DNA from: Sulfuricurvum sp.
Lineage (GTDB): Bacteria; Campylobacterota; Campylobacteria; Campylobacterales; Sulfurimonadaceae
Direction of reading: 5' to 3'
Length of the DNA stretch: 64,000 bases
Assembly (NCBI RefSeq): GCF_030691015.1
Contig: NZ_JAUYFF010000019.1
Coordinates: forward strand, 62,001-126,000
A model generated the notes under the pieces. It had not been told where the DNA came from and did not search any database. It saw only the letters and a list, made by a program, of their open reading frames with translations. Shown piece by piece: positions 1 through 9,378 of this stretch. Position 1 is the first letter of the stretch; each line of letters begins with the position of its first letter. Made by a program: the position numbers and the translations under genes.

Positions 1-1
1 A

Positions 2-1582
2 ACATCGCAGCTCATGGAACTTGGGAATAATGCCCTTGAGCAGCTCGAAATTTCGACAATCGATCCAAGAACCCCCAGTATCGCCAACCTTTTTATGACT
101 ATGTCAACCCCTATGGGAAAACGGTTAGGCCGCTTTCGGCTGTTTTTACCGATCAAAGACTCCAGAGAACTCAACATCCGCTACGATTGGATCGATTCTG
201 TTAACCCGCACGCTACATGGTTAGCGGAACGTTTGGGGGAGATTGGAGACATAGAGCTTTTGTGGTGGCGTCTTAAAAATAATCAGATGGCTGAGATTGA
301 GAATATTCTTCACTCCTTTTCAATCGTTATTGAAATACAACACTATTGCCAGAAACATAATATGAGTAAAGTACTCTCTTCTAATTGTACCCAAGAGGGG
401 TGGGAGATTGAGCTACGAAATCATTATCATGAGAGACAATGGATGGAGGCTCAAATTCCTTTTGTGAGGAATATAATGGAGTGGATCGCTCAAATCGACG
501 TTGCGGTTGCATCGGCGATTAATGCCCAAAAATACGCTCTAGTCCGTCCAACTATTATTGAATCTTCAAATGAAAATTTTTTACAAATGAGTGGTTTGCG
601 CCATTTACTAGTGGAAGCACAGGGAATTGCCTATGTCCCTAATGACATCGTGATGGGAAATCGTGATTATCTCGATCTCCCTTATCCTGACACGGTTATG
701 TTGGATTCCAAAGTACATGATGGCTCAAACATTCGCGGGGTACTCCTCTATGGAATCAACTCCAGCGGGAAGTCTTCGTTGATGAAAAGTATCGGCATTT
801 CTGTAGCTTTGGCGCAAAGCGGTTTTTTTGTTCCTGCGAAGGCGATGAAATTTTCCCTCTTTGACGCGCTTTATACCCGCATACAATCACGGGACAATGT
901 GGCAAAATCGCTCTCCACTTTCGGGGTAGAGATGCTAGAACTTAATACTATATTTAGCCGTGCAACAGAGCGTTCACTGGTGTTAGGTGATGAGATTAGC
1001 CACGGTACCGAAACATTGTCTGCGGTTGCTATTGTTGCGAGTACAATTATGGAACTGTCCCGTAAAGGGTGCTTGTTTTTAATGACGACACATTTGCACC
1101 AACTCTCCATGATAAGTGAGCTTAGCCGTTTGCGTGAAGTGGTTAATCTTCATTTGAGTGTCCGCTATGATGAGACAAGTGATCGTTTGATCTATGACCG
1201 ACTTCTTAAATCGGGGAGGGGGAGCAGTGTGTACGGTTTGGAATTTGCCGAATCGCTCCATATGAATCCAAACTTTTTAACCAATGCCAAGCGGTTACGG
1301 GAAAATTTGGCTAAAGAATACGATGTATTAGAATTAGGAAATCAAAAAGAGTACATTAAACGCTATCGCGAAGTGGTTGCATGTGAATGTGTGATTTGCG
1401 GGGCATTGGTACGAAATCCGCAAAAAAACAGTTTTTCAAAAGAGCATCACCATCTTATACCTCTATGTAAAACACACACAGGAGAGATTTCACAAGGCAA
1501 AATCAAACTGCAAGGTTTTATAATGACACCGAATGGTTTACGTCTTGAGTATGAGACGCAATTAAAAGAGGATTCACATTGA
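2..1582 (+). CDS. MutS family mismatch-repair ATPase with C-terminal HNH-like zinc motif (MutS7-like), 5' end missing
   Basis: The frame is open from base 2, so the gene almost certainly begins upstream and only its C-terminal half is present. Counting from the ATG at 14, a MutS Walker A motif GINSSGKS lies at residues 247-254. The Walker B LVLGDE has its acidic pair at 326-327, and MTTHLHQL (about 356) is the His switch. These define the MutS ABC ATPase, which couples ATP to mismatch sensing. After the ATPase is a short extension with CxxC (459-462), HHH (478-480) and CKTH (485-488), resembling a compact HNH or zinc-finger nuclease module. MutS7 proteins of epsilonproteobacteria, mimiviruses and octocoral mitochondria are known to carry a C-terminal HNH domain, and this matches that plan. 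The stop TGA overlaps the TTG start of dapE. Subfamily assignment is inference; the MutS ATPase call is firm. Confidence 0.85.
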   Translation, partial: TSQLMELGNNALEQLEISTIDPRTPSIANLFMTMSTPMGKRLGRFRLFLPIKDSRELNIRYDWIDSVNPHATWLAERLGEIGDIELLWWRLKNNQMAEIENILHSFSIVIEIQHYCQKHNMSKVLSSNCTQEGWEIELRNHYHERQWMEAQIPFVRNIMEWIAQIDVAVASAINAQKYALVRPTIIESSNENFLQMSGLRHLLVEAQGIAYVPNDIVMGNRDYLDLPYPDTVMLDSKVHDGSNIRGVLLYGINSSGKSSLMKSIGISVALAQSGFFVPAKAMKFSLFDALYTRIQSRDNVAKSLSTFGVEMLELNTIFSRATERSLVLGDEISHGTETLSAVAIVASTIMELSRKGCLFLMTTHLHQLSMISELSRLREVVNLHLSVRYDETSDRLIYDRLLKSGRGSSVYGLEFAESLHMNPNFLTNAKRLRENLAKEYDVLELGNQKEYIKRYREVVACECVICGALVRNPQKNSFSKEHHHLIPLCKTHTGEISQGKIKLQGFIMTPNGLRLEYETQLKEDSH

Positions 1583-2676
1583 ACGTTATAGAGCTATTTA
1601 AACACCTTTTGGAATCACCGAGTGTCACTCCCGAAGATGGTGGAATTTTTGAATTTTTGTCAGAGTATCTCAATGATTTTGAGATACTACGAATCGATCG
1701 AGAAGGGGTGAAAAACCTGTTTGCCTATCGTCGTTTCGGAGAGGGAAAACACCTCTGTTTCGCCGGACATGTCGATGTCGTCCCTGCAGGGGAGGGGTGG
1801 AATACCAATCCTTTTGTGGCAACTGAGATTGAGGGATATATCTATGCCCGTGGTGCACAAGACATGAAAAGCGGTGTGGCGGCTTTTACCCAAGCTCTTA
1901 AAGAAGCGGACGATTTCAATGGCACTCTTTCGATTCTGCTGACCTCCGATGAAGAGGGGCCGGCAAAATACGGGACGGTTGAGGTATTGGCGTATCTTAA
2001 AGAACACAATCTGCTTCCCGATGCCGTTGTCGTTGCAGAACCGACGTGTGAAGAGAGATTTGGGGATGCAATCAAAGTAGGGCGTCGAGGTTCGATTAAC
2101 GGTGTTCTCGAAATTATAGGGAAACAAGGACATGCGGCGTATCCTGAAAAAGCGATCAACCCTGTCCATCAGATTGCACCTGTTCTATCCAACATAGCCG
2201 GGGCTTTTTTGGATGATGGAGATGAGTATTTCGCCCCAAGTCAGATCGTCATTACCGATATTCGTGCTGGGATCGAGACGACTAACGTCTCACCGGGCAA
2301 ACTTAAGATGATGTTTAATGTCCGAAACTCAACCCGTACGGATGAAGCAAAAATAGGGGTGTTTATTGCATCACAGATGGAAGGGATGGAGTATACATTG
2401 ACATTGGATCAATCGGCACACCCTTTTGTGACCGATGCGGATACAACGATTGTAAAGGCACTTTCAGAAGCTATCGGTTCAGTTTGCGCGATAACACCGA
2501 AAAATTCTACGGCAGGCGGCACATCAGACGCACGCTTTATTGCCGCCTACGGTATTGATGTGATCGAATTCGGTGTCATCAATGACACGATACATGCCCC
2601 CAATGAGCGGACATCGATTGCTGAGGTAGAAAATCTTTATGCTGTTTTTACAAAGTTAATTCATAATTTTCGGTAA
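1579..2676 (+). CDS. dapE: succinyl-diaminopimelate desuccinylase
   Basis: Hydrolyses N-succinyl-LL-diaminopimelate to succinate and LL-DAP in lysine and peptidoglycan synthesis (cytoplasm). It is an M20-family dinuclear zinc amidohydrolase of 365 residues, near the usual 375. Zinc-site motifs are GHVDVVP (H64, D66), ARGAQDMKSG (D95) and TSDEEGP (E125/E126, catalytic and metal). AEPT (E154), TAGGTSDARF and a C-terminal DTIHAPNE (H339) complete the set. The start is a TTG at 1579 that overlaps the upstream mutS stop, so the two are likely coupled. An aminotransferase probably acting one step earlier (dapC) lies at 53653. Confidence 0.93.
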   Translation: MNVIELFKHLLESPSVTPEDGGIFEFLSEYLNDFEILRIDREGVKNLFAYRRFGEGKHLCFAGHVDVVPAGEGWNTNPFVATEIEGYIYARGAQDMKSGVAAFTQALKEADDFNGTLSILLTSDEEGPAKYGTVEVLAYLKEHNLLPDAVVVAEPTCEERFGDAIKVGRRGSINGVLEIIGKQGHAAYPEKAINPVHQIAPVLSNIAGAFLDDGDEYFAPSQIVITDIRAGIETTNVSPGKLKMMFNVRNSTRTDEAKIGVFIASQMEGMEYTLTLDQSAHPFVTDADTTIVKALSEAIGSVCAITPKNSTAGGTSDARFIAAYGIDVIEFGVINDTIHAPNERTSIAEVENLYAVFTKLIHNFR

Positions 2677-2703
2677 AATTCCGTTTTTCAAAAAAGGGTT
2701 GAA

Positions 2704-3099
2704 ATGAAAAAATTAGCGCTATTAGCACTCTTGATGGCTAATCTCTTTGCGAGTGATATTGCTTGGAACGATACGTATGAGCAAGCACAAGCCAAAGCAA
2801 AAAAAGAGTCAAAGCCCATGTTGGTCATTATTACAACTGAGCAGTGCCGATGGTGTCGAAAACTTGAAGCAACAACGCTATCAGATGATGAGATCGTCTC
2901 TAAAATAAACAGTCGTTTTGTCCCTGTCCATTTAACACGGGACAAGAGTGTGTATCCTAAAAATCTGACTGCAAAAATGGTGCCGATGAGCTATTTTTTA
3001 GACGGTAATGGCAAAATACTCTATTCAATGCCCGGATATTGGCCGGTTGAAGATTATCAATCGATTCTCGATGACGCATTGCGTAAAACAAAAAAATAA
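2704..3099 (+). CDS. periplasmic thioredoxin-fold protein with CRWC motif
   Basis: A 131-residue protein with an N-terminal signal peptide (hydrophobic LALLALLMANLFA, then SD). A thioredoxin-like domain follows with a CRWC redox motif at residues 48-51 and a VPMSYFLD segment with the cis-proline at about residue 97. This belongs to the thioredoxin_7 (DUF255-like) group of small exported disulfide reductases. The substrate is unknown; cytochrome c maturation or general periplasmic thiol repair are both possible. A reasonable ribosome site (AAGGGTTGAA) precedes the ATG. It sits 27 bases after dapE and 12 before ridA, so co-transcription is likely. Confidence 0.75.
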   Translation: MKKLALLALLMANLFASDIAWNDTYEQAQAKAKKESKPMLVIITTEQCRWCRKLEATTLSDDEIVSKINSRFVPVHLTRDKSVYPKNLTAKMVPMSYFLDGNGKILYSMPGYWPVEDYQSILDDALRKTKK

Positions 3100-3111
3100 A
3101 GGAAAAATAGT

Positions 3112-3483
3112 ATGAAAAGTATCCAAACCCCGAATGCACCTGCGGCGATCGGACCCTATTCTCAGGCAATGATTGCGAACGGAATGGTTTTTACATCGGG
3201 TCAAATTGCATTAACCCCTTCCGGAGAAATGTTAGAAGGAGATGTTAAAGTTCAATGCACACAGGTACTCGCTAACCTCAAAGCAGTTTTAGAAGCATCA
3301 GGGAGTTCATTGGACAAAGTTGTTAAAACGACTATCTTTTTAGCAGACATGAATGATTTTGTAGCCGTTAATGCTGTTTATGCGGATGCGTTCCGTGATC
3401 ATAAGCCTGTACGCTCTACCGTAGCTGTGAAAACATTGCCAAAAAATGCACTTGTTGAGATTGATGCTATCGCTTTAATTTAA
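3112..3483 (+). CDS. ridA: RidA family reactive enamine/imine deaminase
   Basis: A 123-residue protein of the YjgF/YER057c/UK114 family. Members hydrolyse the reactive 2-aminoacrylate and related enamines released by PLP enzymes. Visible family signatures are the N-terminal NAPAAIGPYSQA, the central TSGQIAL, and the C-terminal PVRSTVAVKTLPKNALVEID that includes the conserved substrate-binding arginine. The length is typical. The start is preceded by AAAGGAAAAATAGT, a good ribosome site. It is last in the apparent dapE run; a new promoter for rplU follows. Confidence 0.93.
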   Translation: MKSIQTPNAPAAIGPYSQAMIANGMVFTSGQIALTPSGEMLEGDVKVQCTQVLANLKAVLEASGSSLDKVVKTTIFLADMNDFVAVNAVYADAFRDHKPVRSTVAVKTLPKNALVEIDAIALI

Positions 3484-3501
3484 GCTTAAATAAACGTTGG
3501 C

Positions 3502-3507
3502 TATAAT
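3502..3507 (+). promoter_or_regulatory. -10 box of the rplU-rpmA promoter
   Basis: A perfect TATAAT lies 37 bases upstream of the rplU ATG, in the 61-base gap after ridA. No good -35 hexamer is visible, which is usual for sigma70 promoters in Campylobacterota. A start at about 3514 would give a leader of roughly 30 bases. Confidence 0.6.
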
Positions 3508-3544
3508 TCGCCACTTTTTGTAGACTTGTAAGTAAGGAACGCTA

Positions 3545-3853
3545 ATGTACGCAATTATCAAAAACGGCGGAAAACAGTATAAAGTTCAAGAGGGTGATAT
3601 CCTTTTGTTCGATAAAATGGGACTTGATCCTAAAGCCACCGTCGAAATCAAAGAAGTTCTTGCCGTTAATAACGGTGAACTTAAAACCGGTACTCCATTC
3701 GTAGAGGGTGCTGTTGTTACTGCTGAGGTTATCAATGAAGGTCGTGACCGTAAAGTCGTGATCTACAAAAAACGTCGTCGTAAAGACAGTAAATTGAAAC
3801 GTGGTTTCAGACGAGATCACACACGCGTTCGCATCATTAAGATCGCTGCGTAA
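3545..3853 (+). CDS. rplU: 50S ribosomal protein bL21
   Basis: A 102-residue ribosomal protein that binds 23S rRNA in the large subunit. It shows the family start [18 protein letters not shown], the basic stretch [21 protein letters not shown] and the conserved C-terminal TRVRI. Length and sequence are typical. It is paired with rpmA 24 bases downstream, the arrangement conserved across bacteria. AGTAAGGAACGCTA before the ATG holds the ribosome site. Confidence 0.98.
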   Translation: MYAIIKNGGKQYKVQEGDILLFDKMGLDPKATVEIKEVLAVNNGELKTGTPFVEGAVVTAEVINEGRDRKVVIYKKRRRKDSKLKRGFRRDHTRVRIIKIAA

Positions 3854-3877
3854 TTATTATAAAAGTAGGAGGACAGC

Positions 3878-4135
3878 ATGGCTCATAAGAAAGGTCAGGG
3901 TAGTACACAGAATAACCGCGACTCAGCGGGACGTAGACTCGGTGTCAAAAAATACGGTGGTGAATTCGTAAGAGCAGGTAACATTGTTATCCGTCAACGC
4001 GGAACAAAAGTTCACCCGGGTAAAAACATGGGTATGGGTAAAGACCACACATTGTATGCGTTGGTTGACGGTGTCGTTGCGTTTGAACGTAAAGACAAAA
4101 AACGCAAGCAAGTTTCTATCATCCCTGCCGCATAA
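3878..4135 (+). CDS. rpmA: 50S ribosomal protein bL27
   Basis: An 85-residue protein whose N-terminal tail reaches the peptidyl transferase centre. The sequence begins directly with [20 protein letters not shown] and contains the family motif [15 protein letters not shown]. There is no cleavable N-terminal extension of the Firmicute type. A strong ribosome site (AGGAGGAC) stands 6-7 bases before the ATG. The gene is followed by an intrinsic terminator. Confidence 0.98.
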   Translation: MAHKKGQGSTQNNRDSAGRRLGVKKYGGEFVRAGNIVIRQRGTKVHPGKNMGMGKDHTLYALVDGVVAFERKDKKRKQVSIIPAA

Positions 4136-4146
4136 TTTTCACTTAC

Positions 4147-4167
4147 ATCGGGCTATCGCCCGATTTT
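4147..4167 (+). terminator. intrinsic terminator after rpmA
   Basis: A perfect 7-bp stem (ATCGGGC at 4147-4153 with GCCCGAT at 4158-4164) with a 4-base loop runs into TTTT. It sits 12 bases after the rpmA stop and closes the rplU-rpmA transcript. The remaining gap to obgE (4168-4283) holds a weaker 7-bp dyad at 4199-4220 without a T-run and no consensus promoter. Confidence 0.75.
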
Positions 4168-4283
4168 GAATCCATTTCCTAAATTATCTTTTTAATCGTG
4201 TACTTGAGAATCGAAGTACAGTGTTAAGCAAATAATAGTTGTCTCATTAGAGGCAAATGTTCAAAACAACTTTAAGGACATCC

Positions 4284-5381
4284 ATGTTTAGTGATAGTGT
4301 AGAAATTACCGTCTCCTCAGGAAAAGGGGGAGCAGGGTGTGTTGCTTTCAGACGGGAGAAATATGTCCTTCAAGGTGGTCCTAACGGTGGCGATGGCGGT
4401 CGTGGAGGTGATGTTTATTTCAAAGTAGACAACAATACCCATACTCTTGCACACTTCCAAGGGAACAAAAACCTCAAAGCGGACAAAGGTCAACCGGGAT
4501 CCGGCTCTAATATGGCCGGTAAAGCGGGTAAGCGACTCGTCGTTGTTGTCCCTCCGGGAACGCAGGTTGTCGATGTTGAAACAGGCGAAGTACTACTTGA
4601 TCTTTTAGAAGACGGTAAAGAGGTTCTCTTTTTAGAAGGGGGGCGAGGCGGACTTGGAAATGTCCACTTCAAATCCTCAACGAACCAAAAACCGATGTAT
4701 GCCCAACCGGGTGAACCTGCGATTACGCGTGTTCTTCGACTTGATCTTAAACTCATCGCGGATGTGGGTTTGGTGGGGTTCCCGAATGTCGGTAAATCGA
4801 CATTGATCTCTACCGTCTCTAACGCTCGTCCCGAAGTAGCCAATTATGAGTTTACGACATTGACTCCGAAACTCGGTCAGATTAATATCGGTGAATTCGA
4901 CTCGTACATTATGGCGGATATCCCCGGAATTATCGGTGGGGCGTCTGAGGGAAAAGGGCTTGGTCTTAAATTTCTTCGCCATATTGAGAGAACAAAAACT
5001 CTCCTTTTTATGATCGATTTAGCGTCGTATCATGAGCTTGAATATCAGTATGAAACTCTTAAACAAGAGCTTGAAAAATTCTCACCTCTTTTGGCAGAGC
5101 GCAATTTTGCGATCGCCTTGACCCGTGCCGATGCGATGAGCCCGGATGAGGCGATAGAAAAAACCAATGCCTTTTTGAAATTAGTCAATCTTGCTCCGGT
5201 TAAAAAGAGTCGATTTGCATTTAGTGACGAATATCCGGTTTATGAACAAGAAGATTTTGACAGAGCGTTTTATGACTCTAAAAAACCGGCATTTATAGCA
5301 CCGATCTCTTCAGCGATTAACCTTAATATTAAACCATTGACCTACGCACTCTATCAAATGGTCGTAACGGAGCGCAAATGA
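4284..5381 (+). CDS. obgE: Obg family GTPase
   Basis: A ribosome-associated GTPase involved in 50S maturation and stress control, 365 residues. The glycine-rich Obg fold is at the N-terminus ([16 protein letters not shown], residues 31-46), followed by the G domain. G1 is GFPNVGKST (165-173), G2 is near TT (191-192) and G3 is DIPG (212-215). The G4 position reads LTRAD rather than NKxD. An in-frame ATG lies at 4257, but the start at 4284 ([10 protein letters not shown]) matches the family N-terminus and has AAGGA five bases upstream. The stop overlaps the proB start (ATGA). Its place after rplU-rpmA is conserved in bacteria. Confidence 0.95.
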   Translation: MFSDSVEITVSSGKGGAGCVAFRREKYVLQGGPNGGDGGRGGDVYFKVDNNTHTLAHFQGNKNLKADKGQPGSGSNMAGKAGKRLVVVVPPGTQVVDVETGEVLLDLLEDGKEVLFLEGGRGGLGNVHFKSSTNQKPMYAQPGEPAITRVLRLDLKLIADVGLVGFPNVGKSTLISTVSNARPEVANYEFTTLTPKLGQINIGEFDSYIMADIPGIIGGASEGKGLGLKFLRHIERTKTLLFMIDLASYHELEYQYETLKQELEKFSPLLAERNFAIALTRADAMSPDEAIEKTNAFLKLVNLAPVKKSRFAFSDEYPVYEQEDFDRAFYDSKKPAFIAPISSAINLNIKPLTYALYQMVVTERK

Positions 5382-6148
5382 AGCGGATCGTTGTTAAAGT
5401 AGGCAGCGCCGTTTTAAGCGAACATAATCACATCGCAAAAGATCGTATGCAAAACCTCGTCGATTTTATCGCTGAGCTTAAAAAAACATATGAAGTGATT
5501 CTCGTCTCATCGGGTGCCGTTGCGGCAGGTTACACGGAACTGAAACTCGATAAAAAGGTTTTGGCGAACAAACAAGCCCTCGCTTCGATCGGTCAGCCGA
5601 TACTCATGAACAAATACCGTAAAATGTTTGAGCATTATAGTATTCTCCCCTCTCAAGTCTTAGTTACAGCGGCCAACTTCAACACCGCCGAAGAATCGCA
5701 AAAAGCGAAAGATACTATCGAAACACTGCTAAAACACAACGTTGTTCCCATTATCAATGAAAACGATGCGACGGCAACGGAAGAGCTTGTTTTAGGGGAT
5801 AACGATCAGCTATCCGCCTATGCGGCGCACCACTTCGGTGCTGAACTTTTAGTGATACTATCCGATATCGATGCCTATTATGATAAAGACCCTCGAAGTC
5901 ACAGTGATGCAAAAGTCCGTTCACGAATTGAGGCTGTTACTCCTGAGGAGTTATCGCTTGAAGTGACACCGAACCATAATTTTGCGACGGGGGGTATCGT
6001 GACGAAGCTCAAAGCGGCTGATTTTCTCCTCAAGCGAGGCGGCGCTATGTTTTTAGCAAGCGGATTTGATTTGAGTGATGCTAAAAGCTTTTTGATTGCG
6101 AGTGAGCATCGTGGGGGCAGTTTGTTTAAAGCCTCAGAGGTACTATAA
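5378..6148 (+). CDS. proB: glutamate 5-kinase, short form without PUA domain
   Basis: Phosphorylates L-glutamate in the first step of proline synthesis. The 256 residues hold only the amino-acid kinase domain. Visible are VKVGSAVLS at the N-terminus, [10 protein letters not shown] near residue 50, [12 protein letters not shown] and [12 protein letters not shown] near 125-150, and the [11 protein letters not shown] segment near 208. The C-terminal PUA domain of the approximately 367-residue E. coli enzyme is absent, as in other Campylobacterota. The gene starts inside the obgE stop (ATGA) and its stop abuts the fmt ATG directly. Confidence 0.93.
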   Translation: MKRIVVKVGSAVLSEHNHIAKDRMQNLVDFIAELKKTYEVILVSSGAVAAGYTELKLDKKVLANKQALASIGQPILMNKYRKMFEHYSILPSQVLVTAANFNTAEESQKAKDTIETLLKHNVVPIINENDATATEELVLGDNDQLSAYAAHHFGAELLVILSDIDAYYDKDPRSHSDAKVRSRIEAVTPEELSLEVTPNHNFATGGIVTKLKAADFLLKRGGAMFLASGFDLSDAKSFLIASEHRGGSLFKASEVL

Positions 6149-7060
6149 ATGACCCGTGTTATTTTTATGGGGACCCCCGATTATGCGGCCTCGATTTTAG
6201 AAGCGTTGATTGAAGCGAATGATATCGAAGTGGTAAGTGTTTTTACTCAGCCCGATAAGCCGGTAGGTCGAAAAGGGGTTTTAACTCCACCCATCGTAAA
6301 AGTCGTGGCAGAAAAAGCTAATATCCCCGTGGTACAGCCTAACAGACTTCGTGATGAAGCAGTAGTTAATGATGTGTTGGCAACACCGTGCGATATGATC
6401 ATTGTCGCGGCATACGGGCAGATTCTCCCTAAAGCGATTTTAGATCATGCACCGTGTATCAATCTCCACGCCTCTATTCTCCCTCACTATCGCGGTGCTA
6501 GTCCGATTCAGCAAAGTTTGTTGAACAACGATCCCCAAAGCGGCGTGAGTGCCATGTGGATGGATGAAGGGCTTGATACGGGAGCCGTTATTAAAATTAA
6601 GACACTCCCTATCGGTGAAGATGAAATGGTAGAGTCTTTGTATAAGCGTTTAACGGACAGTGCCGTTGAATTGACACTGGATACCATTCGAAACTGGGAT
6701 AGAGAAAGTGCCGTAGCACAAAATGATGCCGAGGCTACCCACTGCAAAAAAATCCTTAAATCCGACGGTTTGATCGATTTCTCCGATGCACGTGAAATTT
6801 ATAACCGCTATCGAGCTTACACTCCATGGCCGGGAATATTCACGGAATCGGGATTAAAAATCAAATCAATGCTATTGGAAGAAGAGAACAGTCACGGTGA
6901 TGCGGGAATCATCACCCAGGTTGATAAAGAGAGTATTCTAGTCCAGTGCACAAAAGGCTCTCTTCGTATTACATCTGTTCAAGCCCCTTCTAAACAAGAG
7001 ACTTCAGTCGTTGATTATCTCAACGGAAAACGGATCGGGTGTGGACATCCATTGGTTTGA
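6149..7060 (+). CDS. fmt: methionyl-tRNA formyltransferase
   Basis: Transfers a formyl group from 10-formyl-THF to initiator Met-tRNA. At 303 residues it is near the usual 310. Signatures are the N-terminal RVIFMGTPDYAA, the folate site CINLHASILPHYRGASPIQ (near 107-126, with the conserved Asn and His) and MDEGLDTGAV (with the catalytic-region Asp near 143). The C-terminal tRNA-binding domain (YTPWPGIF onward) is present. The ATG follows the proB stop without any gap. The end overlaps the birA start region by about 20 bases. Confidence 0.97.
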   Translation: MTRVIFMGTPDYAASILEALIEANDIEVVSVFTQPDKPVGRKGVLTPPIVKVVAEKANIPVVQPNRLRDEAVVNDVLATPCDMIIVAAYGQILPKAILDHAPCINLHASILPHYRGASPIQQSLLNNDPQSGVSAMWMDEGLDTGAVIKIKTLPIGEDEMVESLYKRLTDSAVELTLDTIRNWDRESAVAQNDAEATHCKKILKSDGLIDFSDAREIYNRYRAYTPWPGIFTESGLKIKSMLLEEENSHGDAGIITQVDKESILVQCTKGSLRITSVQAPSKQETSVVDYLNGKRIGCGHPLV

Positions 7061-7676
7061 GTCGCTTGAGTCGACTCAAAGCTATCTCTTGGAAGAACTG
7101 AAAGCTTCAAGGTTATATCCTCCCGTTTGTATCGGTGCACGCTCTCAAACCTTAGGTAAAGGTTCACGCGGCAATAGTTGGATTGGCTCGAAAGGGAATC
7201 TTTTTATTTCACTTGCCATTCCGCGTGCAATGCTTCCGGATGATTTGAAACTTGAATCCTCATCGATCTATTTCGCTTTTTTGATGAAAGAGCTTTTAAG
7301 CTCTCTCGGCTCAAAGGTATGGCTTAAGTGGCCGAATGATTTTTATCTCGGGAACAAAAAAATAGGCGGTGTCATCACGAATCTTATCGGTGAAACACTG
7401 GTATGCGGTATAGGGATGAATCTAGTTTCAGCGCCTGAGAATTTTGAAAAAATTGATATTGCAATCGACGCATACGATTTAACAGAACTCTATAGTGAGT
7501 TGTTTAAAAAATTACCATCGTGGAAGCTGATTTTTAGTAATTACCAGATAGAATTTGAAAACAGTAGAGATTTTTTTACCCACAACAATAATGAAAAAGT
7601 TGCATTAGAAAAGGCCGTTTTGCTTGAAGACGGATCACTCTTATGCGATGGCCAAAGGATATTTAGTTTACGATGA
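7041..7676 (+). CDS. birA: biotin--[acetyl-CoA-carboxylase] ligase, monofunctional
   Basis: Activates biotin to biotinyl-AMP and attaches it to biotin carboxyl carrier protein. The protein is about 211 residues with no N-terminal DNA-binding domain, so it is not a BirA-type repressor. Motifs are ESTQSYL, the biotinyl-AMP loop [11 protein letters not shown] and the catalytic-lysine motif [18 protein letters not shown] chose GTG 7041 ([12 protein letters not shown]) because it gives the normal family N-terminus; an in-frame ATG at 7011 would lie 50 bases inside fmt. It overlaps fmt upstream and parA downstream (ATGA). Confidence 0.9.
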   Translation: MDIHWFESLESTQSYLLEELKASRLYPPVCIGARSQTLGKGSRGNSWIGSKGNLFISLAIPRAMLPDDLKLESSSIYFAFLMKELLSSLGSKVWLKWPNDFYLGNKKIGGVITNLIGETLVCGIGMNLVSAPENFEKIDIAIDAYDLTELYSELFKKLPSWKLIFSNYQIEFENSRDFFTHNNNEKVALEKAVLLEDGSLLCDGQRIFSLR

Positions 7677-8458
7677 GTGAAGTTATTGTTATCGCCAATC
7701 AAAAGGGGGGAGTGGGTAAAACCACAACCGCCGTCAATTTAGCCGCATCACTAGCCGTTGCAGAGAAAAAAGTATTGCTGATCGATGCCGATCCGCAGGC
7801 TAATGCAACCACCTCATTAGGGTATCACCGTAACAATTATGAGTTCAATATTTATCATGTATTAATCGGTGCAAAAAAACTCCGAGAGATTATTCTCAAA
7901 ACCTCGTTACCGAAACTTTTTTTAGCTCCGTCGAATATCGGTCTCGTCGGGGTTGAAAAAGAGTATTACGATGCGGATAATGCGACAGGGCGTGAACTCA
8001 TTTTAAAACGTGCCATTGCACAGGTTAAAGATGAATATGATTATGTCATCATTGATTCCCCTCCGGCACTGGGGCCGATGACAATTAATGCATTATCGGC
8101 ATCCAACTCGGTTATTATTCCTATCCAATGCGAATTTTTTGCATTGGAAGGTTTGGCACAGCTTCTGAATACCGTTAAATTGGTGCGTAAAACGATCAAT
8201 CCAAAATTGACAATCAAAGGTTTCTTGCCGACGATGTACAGTGCGCAAAACAATTTGTCACGTCAAGTATTCGCAGATTTACGTCAGCATTTTCAGTCAA
8301 AATTGTTTAAATCGGGAGGAGAAGACGATTTTATCGTTATCCCTCGTAATGTAAAACTTGCCGAATCTCCGAGTTTCGGTAAACCGGCAATTTTGTACGA
8401 TGTAAAATCAAGCGGCTCTATGGCGTACCAAGATTTGGCACACGCGATTATCGCCTAA
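7673..8458 (+). CDS. parA: chromosome partitioning ATPase ParA (Soj)
   Basis: A deviant Walker A ATPase of 261 residues that binds DNA non-specifically and moves ParB-parS complexes during segregation. The N-terminus reads [17 protein letters not shown] (deviant Walker A, residues 8-24), followed by [12 protein letters not shown] and the Walker [13 protein letters not shown]. The start overlaps the birA stop (ATGA) and parB follows after 9 bases. I looked for a TGTTTCACGTGAAACA-type parS nearby and saw none. Confidence 0.97.
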   Translation: MSEVIVIANQKGGVGKTTTAVNLAASLAVAEKKVLLIDADPQANATTSLGYHRNNYEFNIYHVLIGAKKLREIILKTSLPKLFLAPSNIGLVGVEKEYYDADNATGRELILKRAIAQVKDEYDYVIIDSPPALGPMTINALSASNSVIIPIQCEFFALEGLAQLLNTVKLVRKTINPKLTIKGFLPTMYSAQNNLSRQVFADLRQHFQSKLFKSGGEDDFIVIPRNVKLAESPSFGKPAILYDVKSSGSMAYQDLAHAIIA

Positions 8459-8467
8459 AGGAAAAAT

Positions 8468-9310
8468 ATGGCGAAAGCATCAGCATTGGGCAGAGGTCTT
8501 GGAGCACTTTTAAGTGAAATCGAAGAGGCATATGACAACGAGCTTCCTAAAAAAGGGGGAGTCGAAGAGATTGCAGTCAATAAAATCCGCCCCAACCCCT
8601 ATCAACCACGAAAACATTTTGATTCAGAATCCTTAGCAGAACTCTCCGAATCGATCAAAACGCACGGGCTTTTACAGCCTATCGTTGTGAAAGAGGATCT
8701 TGACGGATATATTTTAATAGCGGGTGAGAGACGTCTTCGTGCCAGTAAACTAGCAAAAAATAAAACGATCAAAGCAATCGTCGTTTCCGTCAGTGATGAA
8801 CAGATGCGTGAACACGCCCTGATTGAAAATATTCAGCGCGATGAACTTAATGCAATCGACTTGGCACAAGCCTATCAAGAACTGATTGATATCCATGAAT
8901 TAACCCACGAGCAACTTTCTCAAACCGTTCATAAAAGCCGCACGCAAATAACCAATACGCTTCGTCTTTTACAACTCAGTGAAAAAGGGCGTAAAGCTCT
9001 GGTTGAGGGGAAAATCAGTGCGGGTCATGCCAAAGTAATTTTAGGATTGGAACCGAAAGAGCAAGCGATGATGATCGATTCGGTGATCGGCCAAAAATTG
9101 AGTGTACGCGATGTAGAGAGTATGGTTAAAAAAATCAAGCTTCCTTCTACGGCATCAAGCACTTCGTATGAGATGGAAGGGCTTGATTTTACCGCTTTGA
9201 AAAAGCATTTGCTTCAGCTTGGTTATAAATGTGGCACAAAAGGTTACAAACTGACCCTAGAATTTGAAGATAATGAACAAATTGAATCATTTTTAGACCT
9301 ACTTTCTTAA
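8468..9310 (+). CDS. parB: chromosome partitioning protein ParB (Spo0J)
   Basis: A parS-binding CTPase clamp protein of 280 residues. It begins AKASALGRGLGALLSE, the typical ParA-stimulating N-terminus. The ParB/Srx CTP-binding core follows: IRPNPYQPRKHFD near 42-54, LLQPIVV near 70 and the box GERRLRASK near 86. Next comes the helix-turn-helix ELTHEQLSQTVHKSRTQITNTLRLLQL and a short dimerisation tail. The ribosome site AAAGGAAAAAT precedes the ATG. It is co-transcribed with parA and lies directly upstream of the ATP synthase promoter. Confidence 0.97.
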   Translation: MAKASALGRGLGALLSEIEEAYDNELPKKGGVEEIAVNKIRPNPYQPRKHFDSESLAELSESIKTHGLLQPIVVKEDLDGYILIAGERRLRASKLAKNKTIKAIVVSVSDEQMREHALIENIQRDELNAIDLAQAYQELIDIHELTHEQLSQTVHKSRTQITNTLRLLQLSEKGRKALVEGKISAGHAKVILGLEPKEQAMMIDSVIGQKLSVRDVESMVKKIKLPSTASSTSYEMEGLDFTALKKHLLQLGYKCGTKGYKLTLEFEDNEQIESFLDLLS

Positions 9311-9350
9311 TATCTAGCCGCGTTTAACTGTCCCTTCAATTTATAAGTTG

Positions 9351-9356
9351 TATAAT
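9351..9356 (+). promoter_or_regulatory. -10 box of the ATP synthase operon promoter
   Basis: TATAAT lies 23 bases upstream of the atpF' ATG in the 68-base gap after parB. A weak TTCAAT or TTAACT may serve as -35. The gene itself has an unusually strong ribosome site, TAGGAGGTGGT, ending 3-4 bases before the ATG. Confidence 0.6.
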
Positions 9357-9378
9357 CACGCAACTTTTAGGAGGTGGT

